DNA of 6,158 nt, from assembly GCA_030620255.1 (NCBI GenBank), contig JAUXFB010000094.1:1-6158 (forward strand), written 5' to 3'. The notes under the pieces are model-generated. The model was not told the origin of the DNA, made no database searches, and saw only the letters and a program-made list of their open reading frames with translations. Position numbers and translations under genes: made by a program. This document shows positions 1 through 5,546 of this stretch, in pieces. Source of the stretch: Candidatus Aminicenantota bacterium (GTDB taxonomy: Bacteria > Acidobacteriota > Aminicenantia > UBA2199). Positions within the stretch are counted from its first letter, which is position 1; each line of letters begins with the position of its first letter.

Positions 1-47
1 ATCTACCTGGAGGGATCCCTGGTGGATTTCCTTTTCCTGGCATTTAG
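1..47 (+). CDS. ybaB: C-terminal end of YbaB/EbfC-family nucleoid-associated protein (5' truncated)
   Basis: Only the last 14 codons lie in the window, read in the frame starting at base 3 and ending at TAG 45-47. The tail is glycine/proline-rich (LPGGIPGGFPFPGI), the kind of flexible tail found at the end of YbaB/EbfC proteins. These are small dimeric DNA-binding proteins that coat the nucleoid. The main support is position: the stop lies 18 bases before recR, and ybaB directly upstream of recR is one of the most widespread gene pairs in bacteria. No folded part of the protein is visible, so the name rests on the tail composition plus synteny. Another glycine-rich C-terminus cannot be excluded. 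Confidence 0.6.
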   Translation, partial: LPGGIPGGFPFPGI

Positions 48-52
48 TGTAT

Positions 53-58
53 AGGAGG
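53..58 (+). promoter_or_regulatory. Ribosome binding site of recR
   Basis: A perfect AGGAGG lies 7 bases before the ATG at 66. It sits just after the stop codon of the upstream gene and fixes the recR start. Confidence 0.85.
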
Positions 59-65
59 CTGTTAA

Positions 66-665
66 ATGTATAATTTTACACCTCCTATAGCAAAATTGAT
101 TGAGCAGTTAAAAAAAATTCCAGGTATTGGAAGTAAGTCAGCACAGCGAATAAGCTTCTATCTTTTGAAAACAAAGAAAAGGAATGTTATAGAACTTGCA
201 AATGCTATAATAGATGCAAGAGAAAAAACATTTTTTTGTTCAAAATGTAATAACATAACTTCACAGAGCCAATGTGAAATTTGCTCAGACCCAAAAAGAG
301 ATTCAAGTAAAATTTGTGTTATTGAAGAACCTTTTAATGTTTATTCAATTGAAAAGACCAATCTATATAATGGTTTATATCATGTGCTTCACGGGAATTT
401 ATCTCCCATAAAAGGAATAGGACCTGATGAATTGAAGATTTCAGGGTTGATTAATAGAGTAGAGAGTGGAAATGTGGAGGAAGTTATTTTAGCAACAAGT
501 CCAACTACTGAGGGAAATGCAACTGCTTATTATTTGACAGAGATATTAAGAAAATATAAAATAAAAATCACACGTATAGCATTAGGCCTTCCAATAGGTG
601 CTGATATTGATTATGTTGACTCTGTTACTATAGCAAGATCAATAGAAGGAAGAGTTGAAATTTAA
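66..665 (+). CDS. recR: Recombination mediator protein RecR
   Basis: RecR works with RecO (and RecF) in the cytoplasm to load RecA onto SSB-coated single-stranded DNA at gaps and breaks. The 199-residue length is the normal family size. The domains appear in the expected order. A helix-hairpin-helix segment, IPGIGSKSAQRI, lies at 18-29. A C4 zinc motif has Cys58, Cys61, Cys70 and Cys73. A Toprim domain starts at VIEEP (85-89), and the Toprim/RecR signature includes LATSPTTEGNATA (142-154). The conserved tail GLPIGADIDYVDSVTIARSIEGR follows. The zinc cysteines and glycines are all present, so the protein looks intact. The ATG has a perfect Shine-Dalgarno site 7 bases upstream. It probably shares a transcript with the upstream ybaB-type gene. 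A run of eight A residues at 110-117 lies early in the gene, but the frame is unbroken. Confidence 0.98.
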   Translation: MYNFTPPIAKLIEQLKKIPGIGSKSAQRISFYLLKTKKRNVIELANAIIDAREKTFFCSKCNNITSQSQCEICSDPKRDSSKICVIEEPFNVYSIEKTNLYNGLYHVLHGNLSPIKGIGPDELKISGLINRVESGNVEEVILATSPTTEGNATAYYLTEILRKYKIKITRIALGLPIGADIDYVDSVTIARSIEGRVEI

Positions 666-766
666 TTTTTAATATGAAAAAAAAATTAGAAATAGTAGAA
701 TAAAAAGGGAGTATGGGTTATTATTATCACTAATATATATATCATGAATGGGGTAAAAGGATTATT
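666..766 (+). promoter_or_regulatory. AT-rich spacer between recR and porD, likely promoter region
   Basis: This 101-bp gap is the only sizeable internal spacer in the window and precedes the tightly packed por-mgl-hydrolyase unit. A promoter here is therefore expected. TATTAT (719-724 and 722-727) and TAATAT (731-736) could serve as -10 boxes, but I see no convincing TTGACA-like -35 at the right distance. An all-A/T inverted repeat (TAATTTTT 663-670 with AAAAATTA 681-688) overlaps the recR stop and is too weak to call a terminator. AAAAGGA at 755-761 is the ribosome binding site for porD. Confidence 0.3.
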
Positions 767-1066
767 ATGTTGAAAAAGTGGCAAGATTTAGAAATAGGAG
801 GGATAAATTTTAATACAAGAAATTCTTTTAAAAATGTACTGAAGTCTTTAGAAACAGGTAAAAAACCTGAGTTTAACCATGAGTTTTGTAAAAATTGTTT
901 TTTATGCTGGGTTTTTTGTCCTGATAATGCTATTATTATAGAGAATAACATGATAAAAGGAATTAATTATGATTTTTGTAAAGGTTGTGGGATATGTGTA
1001 ACCGAATGTCCTGTAACCGGGGTTCATCAACCTCTTTATATTAAAAACGATAAATCTGAATCATGA
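767..1066 (+). CDS. porD: 2-oxoacid:ferredoxin oxidoreductase, delta subunit (2x[4Fe-4S] ferredoxin, PorD-type)
   Basis: This is the electron-transfer subunit of a pyruvate/2-oxoacid:ferredoxin oxidoreductase. It would carry electrons from the thiamine-bound intermediate, through the beta-subunit cluster, to external ferredoxin. The 99-residue length is typical. The N-terminal WQDLEIGGI (5-13) matches the start seen in PorD proteins and sets them apart from plain ferredoxins. Two classical CxxCxxCxxxCP motifs follow: Cys41/44/47/51 (with LCWVFCPDNAI, as in PorD) and Cys71/74/77/81 (CKGCGICVTECP). Together they bind two [4Fe-4S] clusters. AAAAGGA lies 5 bases before the ATG. It is the first gene of the por unit. 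The usual four-subunit order is gamma-delta-alpha-beta, but no gamma gene precedes it and none is fused to it. The ATG at 770 frame-neighbours offer no better start. Confidence 0.93.
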   Translation: MLKKWQDLEIGGINFNTRNSFKNVLKSLETGKKPEFNHEFCKNCFLCWVFCPDNAIIIENNMIKGINYDFCKGCGICVTECPVTGVHQPLYIKNDKSES

Positions 1067-1092
1067 TTGTAAGTGATAGGTTAAATTAACTG

Positions 1093-2265
1093 ATGGAAGT
1101 TATAGATGGAAATTTTGCAATAGCAGAGGCGATTAAACAAATCGGACCTGATGTGGTAATATCATACCCACAGATCCCATCTATATTGATTCTTGAATCT
1201 ATTGCTTCTTTTATTGCGAATGGTGAGATGGATTCAGAATTTCTAAATGTTGACTCTGACTATAGTGCAATGAGTGCTTGTATTGGTGTGGCTGCTTCAG
1301 GTGGAAGAGTTTTTACTGCCACAGCTTCTCAAGGGCTGGCACTTATGCATGAAACTCTTTTTATTGCTTCTTCCTTAAGACTTCCAATAGTTATGGGAAT
1401 TACAAATAGGGCATTAGCTGCTCCAATAAATTTTAATGCTGATCATTCTGATTCAATGGCTCAAAGAGATAGTGGGTGGATCCAGATATTCTCCGAGAAT
1501 TCACAAGAAGCTTATGATAACATAATTCAGGCTTTTAAAATCGCAGAAAATAAAGATGTTAGAACACCTGTAATGGTAGGAATTGATAGTACATTTGCTT
1601 TTAATTTACATGAAAATGTTAATGTTCAAACAAATGATGAAATTCTGGAGTTTGAAAATAAACCAGATTCAAATTATTCTATTCTTGATATTGAAAATCC
1701 AAAGACAGTGGGCTCTTTTTGTACGCCCGATTATTTTTTCGAACATAAGATAAATCAAAATAAGGGAATAGAAAGTTCAAGAAAAGTAATAAAGGATGTT
1801 GGAAGAGAATTTGGTGATAGATTTAATAGATATTATGGGTATTTTGAAACATATAAGTTAGAGGACGCCGAATTTGCCGTAATTCTAATGAGTTCAGCTG
1901 CTGGAACTGCTAAAAAAGCTGTTGATGAAATGAGAAAAAAGGGTGAAAAAGTAGGACTTTTAAAATTAAGGGTATTTAGACCTTTTCCATATAAAGAGTT
2001 GGGAGAATCATTATCAAATTTAAAGTCAATTGCTGTACTTGATAGGGTTTTAACACCTGGAACATATGGAGGTCCTCTTTTTATTGAAACAATGGCTGCA
2101 CTGTATAGTTTAGAAAAAAGACCTTTGGTTTACCCTTATATATATGGTTTAGGTGGAAGGGATATAACATTAAAACATATAGAAGATATCTTTGATGATA
2201 TTAAAAAAGGTTTTAATAATGAGAAGGGTAATTTTGAAATTAAATACATAAATTTGAGAGAATAA
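1093..2265 (+). CDS. porA: 2-oxoacid:ferredoxin oxidoreductase, alpha subunit (PorA-type, altered active-site motifs)
   Basis: The alpha subunit supplies the pyrimidine-binding half of the thiamine diphosphate site and part of the substrate pocket. The enzyme as a whole converts 2-oxoacid, CoA and oxidised ferredoxin to acyl-CoA, CO2 and reduced ferredoxin. The protein has 390 residues, normal for PorA. Residues about 14-240 form the N-terminal POR domain, with SACIGVAASG, ATASQGLALMHE and NRALAAPI (Arg106 aligning with the substrate-binding Arg114 of Desulfovibrio PFOR). Residues about 262-365 form domain II, with SSAAGTAKKAV, GLLKLRVFRPFPY and LDRV...GGPLF. Two motifs are unusual. YPITP is YPQIP (25-29), putting Ile28 where Thr31 normally contacts the substrate. 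The ESEHSA/QSEAG-type motif is DSDYSA (54-59), putting Asp56 where Glu64 normally contacts the thiamine pyrimidine. A stop codon just upstream (1087-1089) limits the start to ATG 1093; its Shine-Dalgarno site is weak. Substrate is uncertain: pyruvate is the default guess only. Confidence 0.93.
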   Translation: MEVIDGNFAIAEAIKQIGPDVVISYPQIPSILILESIASFIANGEMDSEFLNVDSDYSAMSACIGVAASGGRVFTATASQGLALMHETLFIASSLRLPIVMGITNRALAAPINFNADHSDSMAQRDSGWIQIFSENSQEAYDNIIQAFKIAENKDVRTPVMVGIDSTFAFNLHENVNVQTNDEILEFENKPDSNYSILDIENPKTVGSFCTPDYFFEHKINQNKGIESSRKVIKDVGREFGDRFNRYYGYFETYKLEDAEFAVILMSSAAGTAKKAVDEMRKKGEKVGLLKLRVFRPFPYKELGESLSNLKSIAVLDRVLTPGTYGGPLFIETMAALYSLEKRPLVYPYIYGLGGRDITLKHIEDIFDDIKKGFNNEKGNFEIKYINLRE

Positions 2266-2267
2266 GA

Positions 2268-3209
2268 ATGATTACGCTCAAGGAACTTACGAACAAAGAA
2301 GATCTTTTTGTTTCAGGCCATGGATTATGCCCGGGGTGTGGTATACCTGTAATCTTAAAACTTGTTTTAAGAGCCACAGAGTACCCTATAGTCATTTCTA
2401 ACGCCACTGGTTGCCTTCAAGTAGCATCAACAGAATTTCCAGCAACTTCATGGAAATTAAATTGGATTCATAGTTCTTTGGGAAATGCTGCTTCTACTAT
2501 TTCTGGTATTGAAACAATGTATAGAGTTTTAAAAAAACAGGGTAAATTACAAACTGATACAGAAATAAAGTTTTTGGCAATTGTAGGTGATGGAGGTACA
2601 AACGATATAGGGTTATCATCTCTTTCAGGCGCAATTGAAAGAGGGCATGATTTTGTTTACCTATGTTATGATAACCAATCCTATGCGAATTCAGGTGGAC
2701 AGCGATCATCTGCATCTCCGATTGGTACATCAACATCTACAACCCCAACAGGTAAAGTACTTCCTGGCAAATTGCAATATAAAAAGGATATAACAAAAAT
2801 TATTGCTGCGCATAAGCTTCCTTATGTGGCACAAACAGCGCCCTGGAATTGGGAAGATTTATATACAAAAGCTAAAAAGGCATTTGATATTGAAGGACCA
2901 GCATATTTGAATGTTTTAAATCCATGTCCTAAAGAATGGAAAATTCCTTCTAATAAATCCATTGAATTGACAAGGATAGCTGCTGATACATGTGTATGGC
3001 CTCTCTATGAAATTGAGGCTGGAAAGAATATAAATATCAATTATAAACCTGAGAATAAATTACCTGTGACAGAATGGCTGAAGAGACAGAATAGATTTAA
3101 ACATCTTCTGAATGTTGAGAACAGATGGATAGTTGATGAAATTCAAAATGTAATTGATCAAAACTGGAAATGCTTGCTAAAACAAGAAAAAAGAGGTATA
3201 AATAATTAG
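2268..3209 (+). CDS. porB: 2-oxoacid:ferredoxin oxidoreductase, beta subunit (PorB-type)
   Basis: The beta subunit binds the diphosphate end of thiamine diphosphate and the proximal [4Fe-4S] cluster that takes electrons from the reaction intermediate. Cys21 and Cys24 (LCPGCG), Cys49 (ATGCLQV) and Cys220 (NPCP) match the four cluster ligands of the family. The thiamine-diphosphate/Mg motif is GDGGTNDIGL (107-116) with YDNQSYANSGGQRS (134-147). WIHSSLGNAAS (66-76) and KDITKIIAAHKLPYVAQ are other family blocks. At 313 residues it is full length, with an ordinary PorB C-terminal region (WPLYEIE, 244-250). All key residues are present, unlike in the alpha subunit. It starts 2 bases after the porA stop with GAGAG (2256-2260) 7 bases upstream. 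Its own stop directly abuts the next ATG (TAGATG), so the three subunit genes and mglB are likely co-translated. Confidence 0.94.
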   Translation: MITLKELTNKEDLFVSGHGLCPGCGIPVILKLVLRATEYPIVISNATGCLQVASTEFPATSWKLNWIHSSLGNAASTISGIETMYRVLKKQGKLQTDTEIKFLAIVGDGGTNDIGLSSLSGAIERGHDFVYLCYDNQSYANSGGQRSSASPIGTSTSTTPTGKVLPGKLQYKKDITKIIAAHKLPYVAQTAPWNWEDLYTKAKKAFDIEGPAYLNVLNPCPKEWKIPSNKSIELTRIAADTCVWPLYEIEAGKNININYKPENKLPVTEWLKRQNRFKHLLNVENRWIVDEIQNVIDQNWKCLLKQEKRGINN

Positions 3210-3698
3210 ATGCAAGAAAATTTTATTATTTATAAAGAAGAGTATGATTTAATTAAAAAGATTTTAGTTTTATTAAGAAGTAGTACAATGTCTGAAATTG
3301 TTTTTATAACGGACTCTGAAGGGCATTGTATTGCATCTGCCGGGGATATGAGTGATACATATTTAAATTCAATTTCCTCATTAATTGCAGGAAGTATTGC
3401 TGCTGTAAACAGTATTGGAAAGATGATCGACGTGAATGAATTCACTAGCCTTCTAACTGAATCTTTAACAAAAAATTTGTGTGTTTCATCAATTAATGAA
3501 AGAACAATGTTAGCTGTTGTGTTTAGTAAAGGCTTGAATCTTGGTCTCATTCGATTTAGGTTAAAAGGAGCTATTAAGGAACTTAAAGATATTTTTACAA
3601 TAATTAATGAGAAACTTAAATCTAATATTTTTAAAGATGAAGAATTCCCTTTTGAGGGTGTAACAGATAAAGATATAGATGAAATATTTGGGGATTGA
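3210..3698 (+). CDS. mglB: Roadblock/LC7-domain protein, MglB-like GTPase regulator
   Basis: MglB is the dimeric Roadblock/LC7 partner of the Ras-like GTPase MglA. In Myxococcus and Thermus it stimulates GTP hydrolysis and restricts active MglA to one cell pole. This protein has 162 residues, about the length of those MglB proteins, and resembles them along its full length. It begins with an acidic helix (IYKEEYDLI, 7-15). The first strands follow (SEIVFITDSEGHCIASAGD, 28-46), then the helix SSLIAGSIAAVNSIGKMI and the strands LAVVFSKGLNLGLIRFRLK. The end, TDKDIDEIFGD (152-162), matches the acidic C-terminal helix of MglB that contacts MglA. Match to the MglB N-terminus supports ATG 3210. AGAGG (3192-3196) is 13 bases away, rather far, so coupling to porB translation is likely. 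It is soluble, with no membrane segment. The symbol is by homology; a polarity role is not shown here. Confidence 0.87.
   Translation: MQENFIIYKEEYDLIKKILVLLRSSTMSEIVFITDSEGHCIASAGDMSDTYLNSISSLIAGSIAAVNSIGKMIDVNEFTSLLTESLTKNLCVSSINERTMLAVVFSKGLNLGLIRFRLKGAIKELKDIFTIINEKLKSNIFKDEEFPFEGVTDKDIDEIFGD
3690..3694 (+). promoter_or_regulatory. Ribosome binding site deciding the TTG start of mglA
   Basis: GGGGA lies inside the last codons of mglB, 7 bases before TTG 3702. The next in-frame ATG encodes Met120, deep in the GTPase fold. This site, plus conservation of the N-terminal MSFINYS of MglA proteins, makes TTG the start. Confidence 0.6.
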
Positions 3699-3701
3699 TC
3701 A

Positions 3702-4292
3702 TTGTCTTTTATAAATTATTCGATAAGAGAGATAAACTTTAAAATTGTATATTATGGACCTGGTTTGAGTGGAAAAACCACAAATATAAAGTATCTATAC
3801 AAAAAAGTGAAAAATGAGAATAAAGGTAAACTTGTAAGCTTAGCAACTGAAAGTGAAAGAACTTTATTTTTTGATTTTTTCCCCCTTGATCTCGGCAGAA
3901 TTAAAGGTTATAAGGTGAAATTTCATTTATATACTGTCCCAGGGCAGATCTATTATAGTAGCTCTCGGAAATTGATTTTAAAGGGAGTAGACGGCTTAGT
4001 TTTTGTTGCTGATTCGCAAAGGGAAAGGTTTGAAGCAAATATTGAAAGTTTAGATGATATGTTAGAGAATTTAAGGGAATACAATATTGATTTTAATAGC
4101 TTGCCTTACATACTACAGTTAAATAAAAGAGATTTACCTAACATTACACCAGTTAATGAATTAATATCAACATTAAGAAGAAAGAATGAAACAGTTTTGG
4201 AAGCAGTTGCTATTGGTGGAAATGGGGTTATTGATACTTTAAAAACTATATCAAAATCAATAATGACTGATATAAGGAGAGAATTGAGATGA
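3702..4292 (+). CDS. mglA: MglA-family Ras-like small GTPase (TTG start)
   Basis: MglA is a cytoplasmic small GTPase that switches cell polarity, for gliding or type IV pilus motility, when loaded with GTP. MglB acts as its activating protein. The protein has 196 residues, the family norm, and the numbering matches Myxococcus MglA exactly at the hallmark sites. The N-terminus is MSFINYS. The P-loop is GPGLSGKTT (19-27) with Lys25 and Thr26. Catalytic Arg53 sits in ESERTLFFDF. Switch II is TVPGQ (78-82) with Thr78, where Ras proteins have Asp, and catalytic Gln82. The guanine-specificity motif is NKRD (141-144). SRKLILKGVDGLVFVADS is another family block. The GTPase therefore looks active. The start is TTG, with GGGGA 7 bases upstream. 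The gene begins 3 bases after mglB and its end overlaps the next gene by 4 bases (ATGA). No third component such as mglC or motility genes are in view, so the regulated process is unknown. Confidence 0.93.
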   Translation: MSFINYSIREINFKIVYYGPGLSGKTTNIKYLYKKVKNENKGKLVSLATESERTLFFDFFPLDLGRIKGYKVKFHLYTVPGQIYYSSSRKLILKGVDGLVFVADSQRERFEANIESLDDMLENLREYNIDFNSLPYILQLNKRDLPNITPVNELISTLRRKNETVLEAVAIGGNGVIDTLKTISKSIMTDIRRELR

Positions 4293-5545
4293 GTAAAAAA
4301 ACAATTATCGAAAAAATTTTCTATAATCATTCAAAAGAAGAAATAAAACCTGGTAGAATAGTTTGGATTAATCTCGATCTTGTAACTGCAAGAGATTTCG
4401 CCGGACCTAATGTAGTAAAAAATTTTAATAATTATTATAAACAAAAAGATTTATTCAATAGATCTAAAACTTTATTTACTTTTGATTTGACTGTTCCTCC
4501 AAAAACAATACAATATGCAAATAATCAACAGATTTGTAGAGAATTTGCAAAAGAAAAGGGAATAAAAGTATTTGATATTGATCAGGGAATAGGTACGCAT
4601 ACGTTAATTGAAAAGGGATTGGCACATCCTGGAACTATTGTAGTCGGAACTGATAGCCATATGAATATTCTGAGTGCTGTAAATTGTTTTGGTCAGGGTA
4701 TGGGAGATATAGATATTGCTTTTGGGTTTAGATATGGTAAAACATGGTTTGAAATCCCGGAAACTGTAAAGGTTTTAATAAAGGGAAAGCCTAAAAAATA
4801 TTTTTCAGCAAAAGATCTTACACTAAAAATTCTCGGGGTTCTAAAAACAGACAGAGTTTTAGGTAAAGCTATAGAATTTTATGGTAAAACTATTGAAGAT
4901 CTTGACATTTCAGGAAGAATTACTTTATTGAGTATGACAACTGAAATGGGAGGTATAGTAGGCTTTATACCATTTACAGAAAATACAATAATGGAGATAA
5001 AAAAACTTAATGGTTTAGATGAATTGCTTGAAGAAATAAGAGCTGATGAAGATGCCCATTATTCAGAAATAATTGAGATTGATGTCTCAGATATTGAGCC
5101 AATGATCTCTATGCCACCTTATCCACATAATGTTAAAAAAATATCTGAATTAGAAAAGCGCATTAAAGTTGATTTTGGATTTATTGGTTCCTGTACTAAT
5201 GGAAGGATTGAAGATATTGAAAAAGCATGGGAAATACTAAGGGGTAAACATATTGCAGATGGAGTTCGCCTTGCAATTGTGCCTTCTACAAAGATGGTTT
5301 ATAGACAAGCATTAGAACGTGGGATGTTAAATGACTTGTTCAATGCAGGAGCTATTATTTCCAATCCAGGGTGTGGGGGATGTGCACAAGGTCATATTGG
5401 TATGACAGGAAAAAATGAGGTTATGGTTTCTACAGGCAATAGAAATTTCCCTGGTAAGCAGGGAGATGGTTTAAATTATCTTACATCTCCAGAAGTTGTG
5501 GCTTACTCAGTTTTAAATGGTTTTATTTCCTCAAAGGAGCATTAA
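4289..5545 (+). CDS. LeuC/HacA-type aconitase-superfamily hydro-lyase, large subunit (divergent catalytic motifs)
   Basis: This is the [4Fe-4S]-binding large subunit of an isopropylmalate isomerase/homoaconitase-type enzyme. Such enzymes dehydrate and rehydrate 2- or 3-hydroxy di- or tricarboxylic acids. It has 418 residues, the length of the archaeal-type LeuC/HacA group. Cluster ligands are Cys302 (GSCTNGR) and Cys362 and Cys365 (NPGCGGC). TDSH (121-124) and NRNFPGKQG (384-392) are other signatures. Several positions differ from aconitase and ordinary LeuC: the Asp-His pair DHxV is Asp66-Leu67 (FDLTVPP); GIxHQ is GIGTH (100-104), moving the histidine by one residue; the substrate-arginine segment NRNFxGR ends in Lys390. 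These suggest a separate subfamily with another substrate. Candidates are 3-isopropylmalate, homoaconitate, citrate, citramalate or 2,3-dimethylmalate, and no leuA, leuB or citrate synthase is present to decide. AAGGAG (4274-4279) lies 9 bases before the ATG, which overlaps the mglA stop. Confidence 0.88.
   Translation: MSKKTIIEKIFYNHSKEEIKPGRIVWINLDLVTARDFAGPNVVKNFNNYYKQKDLFNRSKTLFTFDLTVPPKTIQYANNQQICREFAKEKGIKVFDIDQGIGTHTLIEKGLAHPGTIVVGTDSHMNILSAVNCFGQGMGDIDIAFGFRYGKTWFEIPETVKVLIKGKPKKYFSAKDLTLKILGVLKTDRVLGKAIEFYGKTIEDLDISGRITLLSMTTEMGGIVGFIPFTENTIMEIKKLNGLDELLEEIRADEDAHYSEIIEIDVSDIEPMISMPPYPHNVKKISELEKRIKVDFGFIGSCTNGRIEDIEKAWEILRGKHIADGVRLAIVPSTKMVYRQALERGMLNDLFNAGAIISNPGCGGCAQGHIGMTGKNEVMVSTGNRNFPGKQGDGLNYLTSPEVVAYSVLNGFISSKEH
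5533..5539 (+). promoter_or_regulatory. Ribosome binding site deciding the start of the hydro-lyase small subunit
   Basis: AAAGGAG lies 7 bases before ATG 5547. An earlier in-frame ATG at 5517 would add ten residues, MVLFPQRSIK, that lie inside the preceding gene and encode the Shine-Dalgarno site itself. ATG 5547 is therefore preferred. Confidence 0.85.
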
Positions 5546-5546
5546 A

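Noticed and set aside
663..688. Inverted repeat TAATTTTT/AAAAATTA after recR as a terminator
   Set aside because: The stem is all A/T with a 10-base loop and overlaps the recR stop; AT-rich DNA gives such repeats by chance.
744..773. Nine-codon ATG frame (MNGVKGLLC) overlapping the porD start, considered as a leader peptide
   Set aside because: It has no run of regulatory codons, no good ribosome binding site and no attenuator hairpin nearby.
742..951. Reverse-strand open frame of 69 codons opposite porD
   Set aside because: It lies opposite a gene with two perfect ferredoxin motifs, matches no family I recognise and has no ribosome binding site; it is a shadow.
1080..1090. Small palindrome GTTAA-A-TTAAC just before porA as an operator
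   Set aside because: Arms of five A/T-rich bases are expected by chance, and it lies inside the operon.
2497..2736. Reverse-strand open frame of 79 codons opposite porB
   Set aside because: It is opposite the thiamine-diphosphate motif of PorB and is of low complexity; a shadow.
3230..3550. Reverse-strand open frame of 106 codons opposite mglB
   Set aside because: The + strand frame matches MglB along its full length; the antisense frame shows no recognisable domain.
4106..4330. Reverse-strand open frame of 74 codons across the mglA/large-subunit junction
   Set aside because: It runs opposite two well-supported genes and lacks start signals.
5517..5546. Longer start for the hydro-lyase small subunit at ATG 5517
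   Set aside because: The extra ten residues encode the Shine-Dalgarno site of the downstream ATG and do not resemble LeuD N-termini.
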